In this document: piece by piece, positions 11,510-22,269 of the stretch
How positions within the stretch are numbered: the first letter of the stretch is position 1
Layout of the letters: the number at the start of each line of letters is the position of its first letter
Assembly: GCF_008831285.2 (NCBI RefSeq)
Contig: NC_045147.1
Span: 10,163,427 to 10,227,426, forward strand
Direction of reading: 5' to 3'
Source of the DNA: Nymphaea colorata
Lineage: Eukaryota > Streptophyta > Magnoliopsida > Nymphaeales > Nymphaeaceae
DNA length: 64,000 nt
Notes under the pieces: model-generated
Databases searched by the model: none
What the model was told of the DNA's origin: nothing
The model's input: the letters and a program-made list of their open reading frames with translations, nothing else
Position numbers and translations under genes: made by a program

Positions 11510-11578
11510 AGGCTCACGTAATCGCGGGCGAAGAAAGCCCTCGCAGTGGTAGCGACGGCGACAGCCCCAAAGATCATG
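11510..11578 (-). pseudogene. Possible first coding exon of unknown gene
   Basis: An ATG at 11578 opens a short reading, MIFGAVAVATTARAFFARDY, followed directly by a donor-like GTGAGC. Upstream lies a GC-rich block (11690-11940) that resembles a 5' UTR. I do not recognise the protein and see no matching downstream exons before the hydrolase fragment. It may be another captured 5' gene end. Support is weak. Confidence 0.3.
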
Positions 11579-11689
11579 GTAGGTTCTTTTCTCCTCTATG
11601 AAAAGAACGGCAGGGCCAGCAAAGACAAGCAAAGATCGAGGAAATGAGGGAGAGTAAAAATGTCAAAACCCTTACCTTATTAAGGAGCT

Positions 11690-11940
11690 TATGAGGGAAT
11701 CCTTCGAGTGGGGAAGGTTCGCGGCAGCAGGAAGAAGGCTGCGGCTTCACGGCGCGTGAGGACGAAGAGCGTTGCGTGAAGGCGAAGAGGGCTGCTGCTG
11801 CGAGAGGCGAGTGAGGGAAGAGGCAGCGATAAGGACGAAGAGGGCTGCGGCTGCGAGAGGCAAGTGAGGCAAGAGGCAGCGAAACGCCAAACGCGACCGT
11901 GCCCTAACGGTCCCAAAAATAATCGTCGAAAGAATCGACT
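11690..11940. repeat. GC-rich block with 52-bp tandem duplication
   Basis: This block is far more GC-rich than its surroundings and lies just outside the left TIR-like end at about 11950. Two adjacent 52-bp units (11779-11830 and 11831-11882) share the cores cgaagagggctgc and ctgcgagaggc. GC-rich 5' gene ends are typical of plant sequences acquired by Pack-type transposons. The open minus-strand frames here are repetitive and unrecognised. Confidence 0.55.
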
Positions 11941-12154
11941 TCAATTCAAGGGTTCGTTTGATTGTAGGGTGAGTAAATTTATAATGGTAAATTTTTGTGG
12001 AAAAATTTTTAGGATGAATTTTTCCTTACCCCTATGACCTCATAGGAAGAATTTAACGTGTTAAAGTGCCAAATGATTTTACTGCAAGCGAAGGTTCTTA
12101 ATCCATAAATTAGGATTACCAAGGAAAAATACAAGCAATACAAAATTCATTGAG

Positions 12155-12237
12155 TAATGGACAATCCCAAGCTGACTCGGGTAATTTTTGAGTCGACAAT
12201 CCCAAGCTGACTTGGGTAATTTTTGAGTCGACTCACG
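12155..12237. repeat. Direct repeat of about 40 bp
   Basis: The segment acaatcccaagctgactcgg with its gtaatttttgagtcg tail is repeated at once with one base change (actcggg versus acttggg). It lies inside the candidate transposon and has no coding content. Confidence 0.7.
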
Positions 12238-12740
12238 GAGTATGCCAACAATGATTATATTGCAACTTCTAGCATTTTCTTTGATTTATACAAAGGTTTT
12301 CTACTTGAGTTGTGCTTGTGGACTTTATGTTCCGTTCCATACATCCGTCTGGCTCCAACTTGAAGAACATTCCATTTACAGGTTTCTCCAGGCTATTGTC
12401 GAAAGTAGAAAAGTCTCCTACTCAATTGACTGGGCAGATTTCATTTCTTTGCAGTAATTACAACATACTAATGAATGCTTCGCAACTTGGTTTTATGGAT
12501 GGTACCATGGTATGCATTTTACGAATTTTCTCAAAGCAACGCAAATCTCAGCAACTTGAATGCTTTTGGTACAGATAATTAACGTTTGCTTACCAATAAA
12601 TCCTCTTTCTCATCCTTCAAGTAATTCAGTGCAACAAAACAAATCAAAAAATTCATATAACATAACAGCATGAAAAGCGGCACACATGCTTCAACTAGCT
12701 CCTACTCTCATGCTTGTCCGTTGAACAGTGTCACGGACTT

Positions 12741-12888
12741 AGTTAACATATTTATTGAACCATTCAATCGTGTGAGTATGTGCTTCTTCTGCTCTCTTCA
12801 CAGCAGCTTCATCATCAGTTTTGTATCTCACTGTCCAGCTATGTGCAGCGCCGAGGAATATCTTCCTAAAACTATTACCTGCAGATGA
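12741..12888 (-). pseudogene. Dienelactone hydrolase last-exon fragment
   Basis: After an acceptor-like CTGCAG the minus strand reads GNSFRKIFLGAAHSWTVRYK, then TDDEAAVKRAEEAH and IEWFNKYVN with a stop. This matches the C-terminal exon of plant dienelactone hydrolase-family proteins (also annotated endo-1,3;1,4-beta-glucanase or carboxymethylenebutenolidase homologues). In that family the PGVAHGW motif contains the catalytic His. Here it reads LGAAHSW, so the His is kept but its neighbours are changed. The rest of the hydrolase is missing nearby. It is one more single-exon gene fragment in this cluster. Confidence 0.7.
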
Positions 12889-14155
12889 AGATCAACTGTT
12901 TAGTGTTATGTTTTTCCAAACGAAACTACAGGAATACTCAAGCAGGTGATGAAGAGCAACCATTCATATCAATTCTACCGGAGCCTCCAAAAACCAAGCA
13001 AGAGAGGCAAAAGCATGTCAAATATAGAATCAGCTCAATACCAGCTACATTAACTAGAACAACGTAAATGCAACAGAAAAAGAGCTCCCATTGAAGAGCT
13101 GAACTGACAACTTCCCACCAAATTCATACTAAAGCGGCCTTCAACATACAGTCCAAGACATCCTAACAAGATAGCATCTGAAAGAAGTCTGCCTGAATAT
13201 AATTTTGCTGAGGAGAAGACTTGCTGCTGCTGGCGGGCAATGGGATTTGATGGCAAAGGGCGATGATCTGCTCTTGGTGAAAGAGGGGGCAAAATGCAAG
13301 TGAATAGGAATACTCAAGCAGGTGATCTTTAAACTATCCAGTTATTTCAAGTAACTATTGCCGCAGATCATGACAATCAAATAAGAGGAAAAGGCACTAG
13401 TAAAATGAAAATCCTATGCCTCCAACAAGTGCAACAAATTCTGCAATATACCAAAATTAACATTGGCATAGCAGAACTTTGGTGGAATCTCCAAAAACTC
13501 TGGAAAGTGGCTCTGTTAGGTATCCAAAGGGGCTCTATTTTTTTCCATCCCTCCATTACGCAATATAGCAAAAAGTAAAATTGAAACAACAAGATAAACT
13601 CAAGGTATAAGAGATCCCTAATCGGTGGTTTAGACGTTTGCCCTGACGCGAGAGAGAGAGGCACTCACCTCGCAGATGTCCCTCCTGCTCGTCCCTGGCA
13701 ATGAAAGAAGGTTAGAGAGATGGCTGGCTTGCTCGATCATGAGAAGATAAAAGGCTGCAGAACGGTGGTGAAGGCATCAGCAAGAGGGAAAGGGAGAAAG
13801 TGAATGCATCGACAAGAGCAAGAGAGAAAGGGAGAAAGCAAACCGGCGGAGGAGCGGAGCGGCGACGGCGGAGTGGCGACGGTGAGAGGGGCGACGCCTC
13901 TGGTGCGACGGTGAGAAGGCACAAGCCAAGCGAAGAAGAAGCTGTGGAGGTGAGGAGGTTTGGGGAGAAATGAGGTAATCGAGCGGATGAAATTTCACCC
14001 GCTCGAAAGTCCGAGCTCACATTACATTAAACGGGTCAAATTTATCCTGTTTGATGCTTGTTTAGTCGGGTGGGTCGCCCATATATTTTTCACCCTCTTC
14101 GAATGATTTACCCCGGCAATCAAACAGGGCCCAATGGTCGAAAAAATAATTATGT

Positions 14156-14230
14156 GTTTGATACACAAGAATTTTCTTTAAAATTTGAATAATGTTTCCT
14201 CAGCTACAGTAAAATTCCTGTGTATCAAAC
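14156..14230. repeat. Small foldback (MITE-like), 20-bp arms
   Basis: Bases 14156-14175 (gtttgatacacaagaatttt) are the inverse of 14211-14230 with one mismatch, giving a 75-bp palindromic element. The arm resembles the start of the AT-rich repeat at 9006. Confidence 0.65.
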
Positions 14231-14253
14231 TACCTTAGCGAAAGTTGCTTTTA

Positions 14254-14640
14254 TCATAGTCAATGTGGAGAAACATTATACAAAATTATTTTGTATTGTA
14301 GTTTGTGATTTTGTTTTCTCTTTCACGTTTTAATTAGTGAGGTTTCTCTCCAGTATAATATGGGGAGCACAAAAATAATAATAATAAATATCTTAAACAT
14401 TAGGAAAATCAAAATAAATGAGAACATTAAAATATAAATGTATAAGCAACAAATAAAAATTTGAAAATGGAAACCAGCAGTTTGACATTAAAAAAATGAG
14501 TAAATAAAAAAAGGGAAAAAAATCATGTCTTTTCGATTTTTTTTTTCATTTTGGCATTTTAAAAAATTGATGTCTTTTGCGATTTTTTTTGGTTGACTTA
14601 TTTTTGTAATTAACTTTTGTAAAAAAAAAAAAACGTACTC
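14254..14640. other. A/T-rich spacer
   Basis: This is simple A- and T-rich sequence with aat-repeat tracts and poly-A/T runs. No gene is seen. It lies between the foldback and the truncated end of the copia element. Confidence 0.45.
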
Positions 14641-16965
14641 TTTGTAAATATGAAAGGGAAGCAGCTTTCATAAAAAATAAAAAATAATGTGGCGTGATAC
14701 AAAGACTCGTCCTATTTTGAGATTGAGGCAAAAATATCGATGGTGCTTTGGAGCGTAACCTAGACATATGCATTTTTCATATTTATGCTCAAAGTTATTT
14801 TTTATGTAAGGCGCAGGCATGAGAAACATTTGCATCCAAAAAATTTCAAAAAATTATAATATGGTTTGGCGTTGAACATAACTTCAAATGGGTAAGTCCT
14901 TCAAGAGTTTTGGTGGGAACATAACTTTGTAGCCGTGTGAAAAGCATAAGACCAATATTTGTTTGGTACTCAAGCATTAGCCAACATAGTGAGACCGATT
15001 TCAACAACATGACGGTGGCATCTCTCAACTACCCCGTTTTATTTCCGAACATGAGGACAAGAAACCCTGTGCCCAATAAGATTTAATTCAAGAAAACCAA
15101 TAAGACATTGATATTCTCATCCCCAGTCTGAATGCAGGAATTTAATTTTTATACATGTAACAAACTTAGCACCCGGTTTAAAATTTTGAAAAACTTCATG
15201 TAAGTCTGATTTGTGCCTAATAACATATGTCCAAGAATATTTTGAATAGGCATCAACAAATAAAGCATAGTGTCTTTATCCATCAATACTAGTCATGAGC
15301 ACATGGCCCCAAAATTAGAGTAAACAATATCTAAGAATCCACGATGACTCTTACCTTTTTGACAAGTTTCACACACTTTATTCAGTAGAAAATCATGATA
15401 AGGCAAACCAAACTTATTCAATATGTTCATAACAGTTTTTCAAAGCATGATGGCTAAAACATCTATGCCAAGTGTCAATTGAGTCTTTGATGCCAACATC
15501 TCTGGTGGTAAAGAGGGTATCCTTCTTCTCATTCAGCATCAACTTGTATAAACCTTTCTCACTTCGACCTTGAGTAGCAGTTTCTTTGAAATAAGATCCT
15601 TAACGTAGTAACAAGAGGGGTGAAATTCGAATAAAATATTATTATCCTTAGCAAATTTGTGAACTAACATGAGATTCTTAGAAATTTCAAGCACATTGAG
15701 AATACCACCTATGACAAATCTGTCAAAAACAGTGGTGAACCAATATGGTTAATAGCCAAACCAGACCTGTGCCTCCAATATGAACACTGTTGTCACCTTG
15801 ATATTCAGAGTGGAGAGATAAATTGTTTAAATAACTGGGCACATGATGTGATGCCCTGTAATCAGGATAGTAGTTTTGATCATCGGTGGAATTATGGTGA
15901 GGAGCCACTTGATATGCTTTTGGTGCTGGTGGAGGATTGTTTTGAGCATAGGAGACAAGTTGATAGCATGTGTGCGTAGAGTGGACAGGTTTTTTGCTGA
16001 TTTGGCAAGTAATGCGATGTTTATCATTTTGAGATATGCCTCCATGGCCTCTAAAGTTGCTACGATTTCCTCTTCCACCACGATAAACTAATCCTTCATG
16101 TTTTTGATTTTAAGAATTGAAATTAGTCTTGTTTGTCAAATTAATAGAAACATCCAGCTGATTCAACATCATATCTTTCTATCATGTTACATTTTTGAGT
16201 CGAGCAGACCATGAAGCTCTTCCAAAGTTACTGGTGTAGATCAGGTCTCCATGGAAACCCTGAAGGCATGATACTTATTTGGTAATTCTTCCAACAAATG
16301 CACGACAAGATCATCCTCATCAACAGGTTTAGACGCAACAGTTAATTGATATCCAATAGATTTTGCATATTGAAAATATTCATCTACTATCTTGTTTTCT
16401 TTTTTTCATATTCTGAAGTTGGCCTCTAAAATGAATTATGGGTGAACGAGAATGAGAAGCATATGATTTCTTTAATGATGACGAAACTTAATATGCAGTT
16501 TCCAAACCAATAACTTAACTCAAGACAGTTTCACTCAACGAGATAATAGTCAACTCAAAACAAACTGATCATGCTTCAACCATAAGATGTAATCAAGATT
16601 AACATCATCAGAGTTTCCAACAATTCATGAACCCATAACTAATCAACAACAATTTTGGATGGACAGGGGTTCGTCCCATCAATATAACCCATGAACCCAT
16701 AACTAATCAACAACAATTTTGGATGGACAGGGGTTCATCCCATCAATATAACCCATGAACCCATAACTAATCAAGATAGACTTCAATTGAGCAGTCCAAA
16801 GCAGATAATTGTCAACTGATAATAGTTTGATGACACCTAGTTAAAGTTGAAGCTGGCGCTCAGAAATCTGTTTGACATTGAAGAAGTTGACGATGAAGAA
16901 GATGCTGCCATGGATGCTGGATGATGCCAGATGATCAACAGTGCTGCACTGATACCATACTAGAA
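14640..16965 (-). mobile_element. Truncated Ty1/copia retrotransposon (gag to integrase), decayed
   Basis: Read on the minus strand, the element starts beside a primer-binding-like TGGTATCAG (about 16950, complementary to initiator Met tRNA in many plant copias). It goes through a gag-like region with a zinc-knuckle remnant (CQISKKPVHSTHTCYQ, about 15990-15950) and a pre-integrase piece with VHIGGTGL (about 15770). Next comes the zinc-finger piece CETCQKGKSHRG (about 15370-15335), then the integrase core with IGLTMLANA (about 14990) and the FFGCKCF...VSRHIIF-like segment (about 14850-14680). Stops and frameshifts are spread throughout. Reverse transcriptase and RNase H are missing, so the element is 3'-truncated near 14640. 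The LTR beyond 16965 could not be delimited. Confidence 0.72.
16626..16774. repeat. 64-bp tandem repeat, about 2.3 copies
   Basis: The unit starts catgaacccataactaatca and contains ttggatggacaggggttc. Copies start at 16626, 16690 and 16754, with one base change (ttcgtccc versus ttcatccc). It lies within the gag region of the copia remnant, so it arose after or during decay of the element. Confidence 0.85.
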
Positions 16966-18000
16966 AATGAACAAAAAAAGAACAATTAACGAGTTGCGAT
17001 GCTGAAACCACCTACGTCTTTGAATTTTTCCATCCTCTCATCAACATCTTAGCGAGAGGTAGAGCTCCACTATTTAGAGAATATCAATTACAACTTCAAC
17101 TCCTAAAATGACGGACTTGATTTTTACAAATAATTTCTTCACAGAAATTGCCTCTACTTGTGTTGCCTATTTTATCTTTTTCCTTAGATAAAGAGATTTG
17201 GGTGATATTCTCTTCAACGGTACCATCTTTTGATTTCACGGCAGCATCCTCTGATTTCTTGCCAACAAAATTCTTTGCCTTATTCCTATGGCCGTCCTTC
17301 ACTGCATAAGCTGGTTCTCTACGAGGCTCTTGGCGTATGCCAGTGTTAAGGCTGGATTTGGTGTCGACCTTCCTTTGCTGTAAGTACGTTCATTTCGTTT
17401 CAATAAAGGGAGGAAGCCTAACTCCCAAGCAAGGGTCATACTTCAATTATCAAGTAAAATGTACCAGAAGCTTCGACTCATATGATTCAAAAATATAAAA
17501 CCCGTGACTTATCCATGCTCCAAATTAATGCAAACATATATATGCAAATGTGTATGTTATGTAAAGGAGACTTGATTCATGAAGTGGACGGCGTCAGCTA
17601 ATAAGAATCCGGCTGAAAAGCACATTTCTATTACATTTTTTTAAAGAGTACTTTGAACTAATTAAAGGAATCGAAAATAAGAAAGAGAGCGCATGATTCG
17701 TCTTGACCTATTTCGGTCTCGTTAAGCCGATCATACATTGAAATCAGTCTTCAGACATTCATTGCATTTTTTGGCTTCCTTCTGTCAACAGTACTCGTTC
17801 TCAATTGGATTAATATAAAAGAAAATACAACCGATTATGCATTCTTTTTCACGTTGGCCATATCCGTAAAGTACAAATTTGAAGCCAGAGTTCCATTGAA
17901 GATGAAAGATAATTATAATTCCTATAAGATCACGTAATGGACTTGACATCAGTACAAGTTCATCGAGTTTATCTGTGCGTATACTATGCATGACATACAT
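16966..18000. other. Spacer, with one unrecognised Lys-rich reading on the minus strand
   Basis: Between 17390 and 17096 the minus strand has a Lys/Glu-rich open frame containing KNFVGKKSEDAAVKSKDGTV. It has no known family match in my reading and no splice partners. It may be part of the retroelement flank. The rest is AT-rich, with no gene seen. The 3' flank of the calmodulin-like gene ends here. Confidence 0.35.
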
Positions 18001-18011
18001 GCATCATGCAT

Positions 18012-18554
18012 CTAGTGAACCATCTCCATGTTCTTGGTCATCATCACCATGAATTCTTGAATATCAACCTTGCCATCCCCATCTTTGTCAACACCCTTCA
18101 CCATCCTCTTACATTCCTCCAAGCTGCATCTCTCCCCAAGCCTCTTCAGAACCTGGAACACCTCCTCCCCACTGATCTTCCCATCCCCATCCACATCAAA
18201 CACATGGAATGCACTCTGCATATCACTCTCCTTCACCCCACCCCCCTTCCCAACCACCGCCATGAATTCATTGAAATCAATGAACCCATCATTATCTGTG
18301 TCTGCAACCCTCATCATGCTCATCACCTCTGCCTGTGAGTTGTCCCTCCCAAGAGCTTTGAGCACACGCCCAAGCTCCTCTGCAGATAGTTTCCCATCTT
18401 TGTTGGCATCAAATTTTGCGAAGACTCGCCTCATTTCCTCATTGTTAGATTGAAACAGCTTAGTGGCACCAGAAATCGTGCCATTTTGCCTGGAAGACTT
18501 CCTGGAGAAGGGCTTCATGCTCCTAAAATGAGAAAAGAAAGAGAGTCTTGCCAT
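18012..18554 (-). CDS. Calmodulin-like protein (CML), four EF-hands
   Basis: This single-exon gene encodes 180 residues. Four canonical 12-residue EF-hand loops are visible: DANKDGKLSAEE (residues 49-60), DTDNDGFIDFNE (85-96), DVDGDGKISGEE (120-131) and DKDGDGKVDIQE (156-167). All keep Asp at position 1, Gly at 6 and Glu at 12, so all four should bind calcium. The first 40 or so residues form a basic Ser/Arg/Phe-rich extension (MARLSFFSHFRSMKPFSRKS), absent from calmodulin. This marks it as a CML, a sensor that passes calcium signals to partner proteins. An in-frame upstream ATG at 18644 would add 30 residues. A TATA box (18647-18652) touches that ATG, so transcription should begin below it and the ATG at 18554 is preferred. 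The gene has no introns, as in many CMLs. Its partners are unknown. Confidence 0.93.
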   Translation of the reverse strand: MARLSFFSHFRSMKPFSRKSSRQNGTISGATKLFQSNNEEMRRVFAKFDANKDGKLSAEELGRVLKALGRDNSQAEVMSMMRVADTDNDGFIDFNEFMAVVGKGGGVKESDMQSAFHVFDVDGDGKISGEEVFQVLKRLGERCSLEECKRMVKGVDKDGDGKVDIQEFMVMMTKNMEMVH

Positions 18555-18646
18555 TTCTGACTTGAGATGAAAAGGAAAGGCGTCCTGTAGTTGATTGTTA
18601 AGGTGATAAAAACTGAGATGGGATTCGAAGAAGGGTGGAAACATAA

Positions 18647-18652
18647 TTTATA
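18647..18652 (-). promoter_or_regulatory. TATA box of the CML gene
   Basis: On the minus strand the sequence reads CTATAAATTATG, with the TATA element only a few bases before the first in-frame ATG (18644). With a usual TATA-to-start distance of about 25-35 bp, the mRNA would begin near 18620-18615. That excludes the first ATG and leaves about 60-65 nt of 5' UTR before the ATG at 18554. Confidence 0.65.
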
Positions 18653-18722
18653 GATGTTTGTGGTGCACCTGATTCCAGATTGAGGAATAAAGGTAAGGAT
18701 TCAAAGCAGTTGAGCGGAAGGC

Positions 18723-18880
18723 GGTGGATGCCTTTCTAATACATGCATGACATCTTCTTTCATTTGCTTGGTGTCTGTTAATTTATATGCTTAGCAACGT
18801 CGGTGAATGCCTTTCTGACACATAACCTCCTCTTTCATTTGTTTAATGTGTGTTAATCAATATGTTAAGCATCTTGGAAA
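18723..18880. repeat. 79-bp tandem duplication in the CML upstream region
   Basis: Two imperfect copies are offset by 79 bp (anchor tgcctttct at 18729 and 18808). They share ctctttcatttg-like and tgttaat...atatg...agca blocks. They lie 70-230 bp upstream of the TATA box, where duplicated promoter elements could affect expression. Confidence 0.7.
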
Positions 18881-20100
18881 GGGAGAAGAAATGAGCCCAA
18901 CTATAAAAGCCAGCATCCAGCACAATCACTTTATGGAAAAAGAAACTTTCCGGCCAGCCTGTTAAAATTTAAAAAGCAACGTGCATCCACAGTTTTCTGG
19001 CCAGTTTTACAAGTGGTTTAATTTGTAGTCATTCGCTTCTTGGCGCAATTTTTTTTTTTTCTTTCTGGTCAACATAGCAGTAGTGGAATGGAACATGTTT
19101 AACAAGATACACGAGGTAAAGGTGAACAGAATTTATTCTTCAAAACGAAGTGGAATCAAAATTCTTTTAATTTAACTTCATTTAGACAGGTAAGCGACCA
19201 TTAGGAAAACCATCCTGGCACTTATTGTAGATTATCACGGCCTCTTTCGTTGTTAAAAGTTTGGAGGTCGGTCTTCCCGACTCTCCAGCTTCTGCCTTAT
19301 GGTGATGGCTGCATGTTTGCAAAATTTAAGGGGCGCACGGCACCAAGAATACTAACATAGTGTTTCATGAATCTATCTCCAAGATTAAAGTAGATTTATG
19401 AAATACTAGAACACATTGTTTCATAAATTTACTCTAATCTTATAAACATATTTATAAAACATTATTATACTGTTTTTGTTGCCAAAGGACCCGCAGATCA
19501 TTTGACAGTAGCCACACTATTTAAGCGTCTCATGAATATGCAAAAAAAAATTGAGGCAGATTCATAAAACACATTAGAACTAATGCTTCATGAATCTGCT
19601 CAAATACTTAGGACATAATCATAAGAAACTCAAAATTTTTTCCTGCCGCCAGCCAAACGACCCTTAAAGTCGTTTTATGTTTTAGTTTGCTAGAAACATG
19701 TGCACCTGTCCTCTGTTTGGTGACTGGAGGCCGCCTGCACCTGCAACTTTGCCCATTCGAAGTGGGGACTCATAGTCCTTGGCCTTCATCCTCGAGTACC
19801 ACATTCCCCTGAACCTAAAGTGAAGAATTGAGGATTAAAAGTAGCCTGCTTGGACATGTCTAAGAAAGGTTAAACAAGTATCATTGTGAAGGCGATGGGG
19901 AGACTCTTTGGGTGGGCAAGGAAGGAGGACCATCTACGGTTTTACGGGAAGCCACGGCCAAAAAACAGGGACTAGTAATATTCGATTCATAGGCCGGAAA
20001 GCCTACTGCACACTCAAAAGGTAGGCACCTTCCTCCTTCCTTGCCAAGAGGGAAAAAACAAAGATGATAACTCATGACATGCATCTTTCTGAATGCTTTC
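18881..20100. other. Spacer with MITE-like AT-rich segment
   Basis: From about 19355 to 19640 the phrases tttcatgaatct and ttcataaaac recur on both strands four to five times, in a way typical of a small non-autonomous element or nested pair. Clear ends or TSDs were not found. No gene is seen in the stretch. Confidence 0.4.
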
Positions 20101-20113
20101 TCATGTCACGCAG

Positions 20114-20195
20114 GCAGCCTTGTTCATCAATTGATTAGACATGAATCTAGCTGCAGCCTTGTACATCAATTGATTATACATAAATCTATCTAGCT
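20114..20195. repeat. 39-bp direct repeat
   Basis: The segment gcagccttgttcatcaattg with its gattagacatgaatctagct tail (20114) is repeated at 20153 with a few changes. A low-complexity run of gactcaccc/gactcggcc motifs follows at about 20270-20345. Confidence 0.65.
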
Positions 20196-22223
20196 GTATA
20201 GTTGGCAAATTCACCGGGTTGACTTGAGAATAACCAGAGTCAGCCCAGATCACTAAAAAACCCAGGTTGACTCACCCCTGACTCACCCTTGACTCAGCTC
20301 GACACGGCCCGACTTGCCCTTGACTCGGCCCAACTCACCCCTACCTGACTTGCCCGATTCAACTGCACTGATTTACATTCAGCTCGCTGACCTGGTGACC
20401 TGGTCATCTGCCAATTTGAGTCTTGAGTCATGGGTTTGCCAATTATGTCTAACTGCATATGGGTGGTACTATTATATTATAAGCTGCCTTAGCCAGCAAG
20501 TTCCCCTTGCAGCCGTGTTTTTGTCCTCGAGTGTAATGTTTCAGTTCAGTGCCCAGCACAGGATTAGAAAACTTTGCTACATCATTCTTTTTTCTTTTTT
20601 CCGGCGTGAGAGGTCATTTTTCCACGGGACCACTGCCCCAAGAGGCCATAGCTCCTTCCTTGCCTCTCACTCTTGGGGTTCACAGAGCATGTTTCAAGAC
20701 AGTTTTACAGTCCAATAAGGTACTGCACTGGGTTGTGACAGCGACCATGGGCTTTGTAACACAAACTCTTTTTGGAGTCGACTGCCCCAGTTACGCTAAT
20801 CCCTTCAAGGCAAGTGGCTGTGCCGCTTACCTACAGATTTATACGCACAAATACAAACCTGTCTGATATGATCTTACTGTAATTCAATCTATCTTGTTCA
20901 CAAAAGAACTTTCTGAAAGTTGTTGCAGATCTTTGAAATCGACAACTTTGCTAGAAGCATTGGCCATATATAGCTAAGAGGATCACTTCTCATAGGATTT
21001 GTGGTCGCACAAATATTTTCCCTGAAAGGAGGGCATGAGCTAGTTCGCACATCCTCTGATTGCACTGAAAAATTTAAAAAGCAAAGAACCATCAGCATCA
21101 CACGAATAACATATTATATACATACATAAACATGATCTATATGCGCGTGTGATGTAAGTGACGAAACATAACATCTGCAATCAGGGATGATTGGCCATTT
21201 CTATTGCCTAGAAAAGAATGTTTTACTAATTACAGTCTGGATTATGAGTTTTTGACATTTTCCAGAAGGGCTATGGTTTGAACCATAAAATTATTTATAT
21301 ACGGTTTTGTTAATGGTAAAACCAACTATACTAACAAGAGCAAAAGTATATGATCCAATAAGTCACAAACTACTGAGATCTAAGGGAAATTAATGAGTTT
21401 CTTAGAAAGAAAATGTCAAGTTAAGTGCAAATTAGCACAAGTATGCAATAAATAAGGGAAAAGGAAAGGTTACCCCTCTGATTCTTCTATCACATAAAAA
21501 CCATGAAACGATCATATGGACAAGGTTTTGAGATTTTGTTTTGCTTTTTTGTTGTTACCAACTCTTTTTTGTGCCTCAGAATTGTGAGACATATTGATTG
21601 TAGATTTTGTTATTTAATTTACAAAAAAAAAACTTAACTTTCAATAAAGGTTGAAAAATATGCAGTCGCAGACATCTGGATATAAGTAACAATAGAAACT
21701 GTGAACTAAAAGAAAACTAATCCACCTATTCCAGTTATGCAAGAAAAAAGTAGGAATACTCTGATTACAGCATTATAGTAATACAATTGTGATAAAATAA
21801 CAAAAAAAATTGCAAAATATTTTATTTGAAATTAAGGTGATATTGTGTTCGCCTTTTAATAATGACACAATTTTTTCAATGTTGTGAAGCATCTGCTGGA
21901 AGGAGACTTTTGTCATAGCTATTCTCCTACCTAAGCTTCTGAGGGAATTCATGAACATGGGGGTATAGGAGTGTAATCAATATGAACTATAAGAGCAAAT
22001 TAGCATGTGAATCAAGAAGTGAAAACTATGAAACTCATGAGAGTTGAGAATACCAACTGTAATTTTGTTGAAGACGGCCCAGCAAGAGCAGCTGCCAATC
22101 CTGTCGCCTTTCTGATCTGCTACCCAAACATGTCTCCCCACCGCCACAGTACATAATGGCTGTTGAGTTTTTTCTTCTATGATAACCACTCTATTTGCAG
22201 TGCATGCTAATCATTGCAAGAAT

Positions 22224-22269
<46 letters not shown>

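Larger units (their letters stand above)
11948..14132. mobile_element. Candidate non-autonomous DNA transposon carrying gene fragments
   Basis: The left end reads gggttcgtttgattgtaggg. The right end, read as its complement, is gggccctgtttgattgccgg, followed by ggtaaat. The shared GTTTGATTG core and the GGG starts look like the TIRs of a PIF/Harbinger- or hAT-type element. A clean target-site duplication was not found. Inside are a dienelactone hydrolase exon (12728-12890), a short direct repeat at about 12155-12237, and a GC-rich block at 13690-13990 like a 5' gene end. No transposase was seen. The class and exact ends are tentative. Confidence 0.45.

Noticed and set aside
18006-18453. Plus-strand frames of 110 and 127 codons over the CML gene
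   Set aside because: They are antisense to the four EF-hand loops; their Pro/His/Ser-rich composition is a by-product of the opposite strand.
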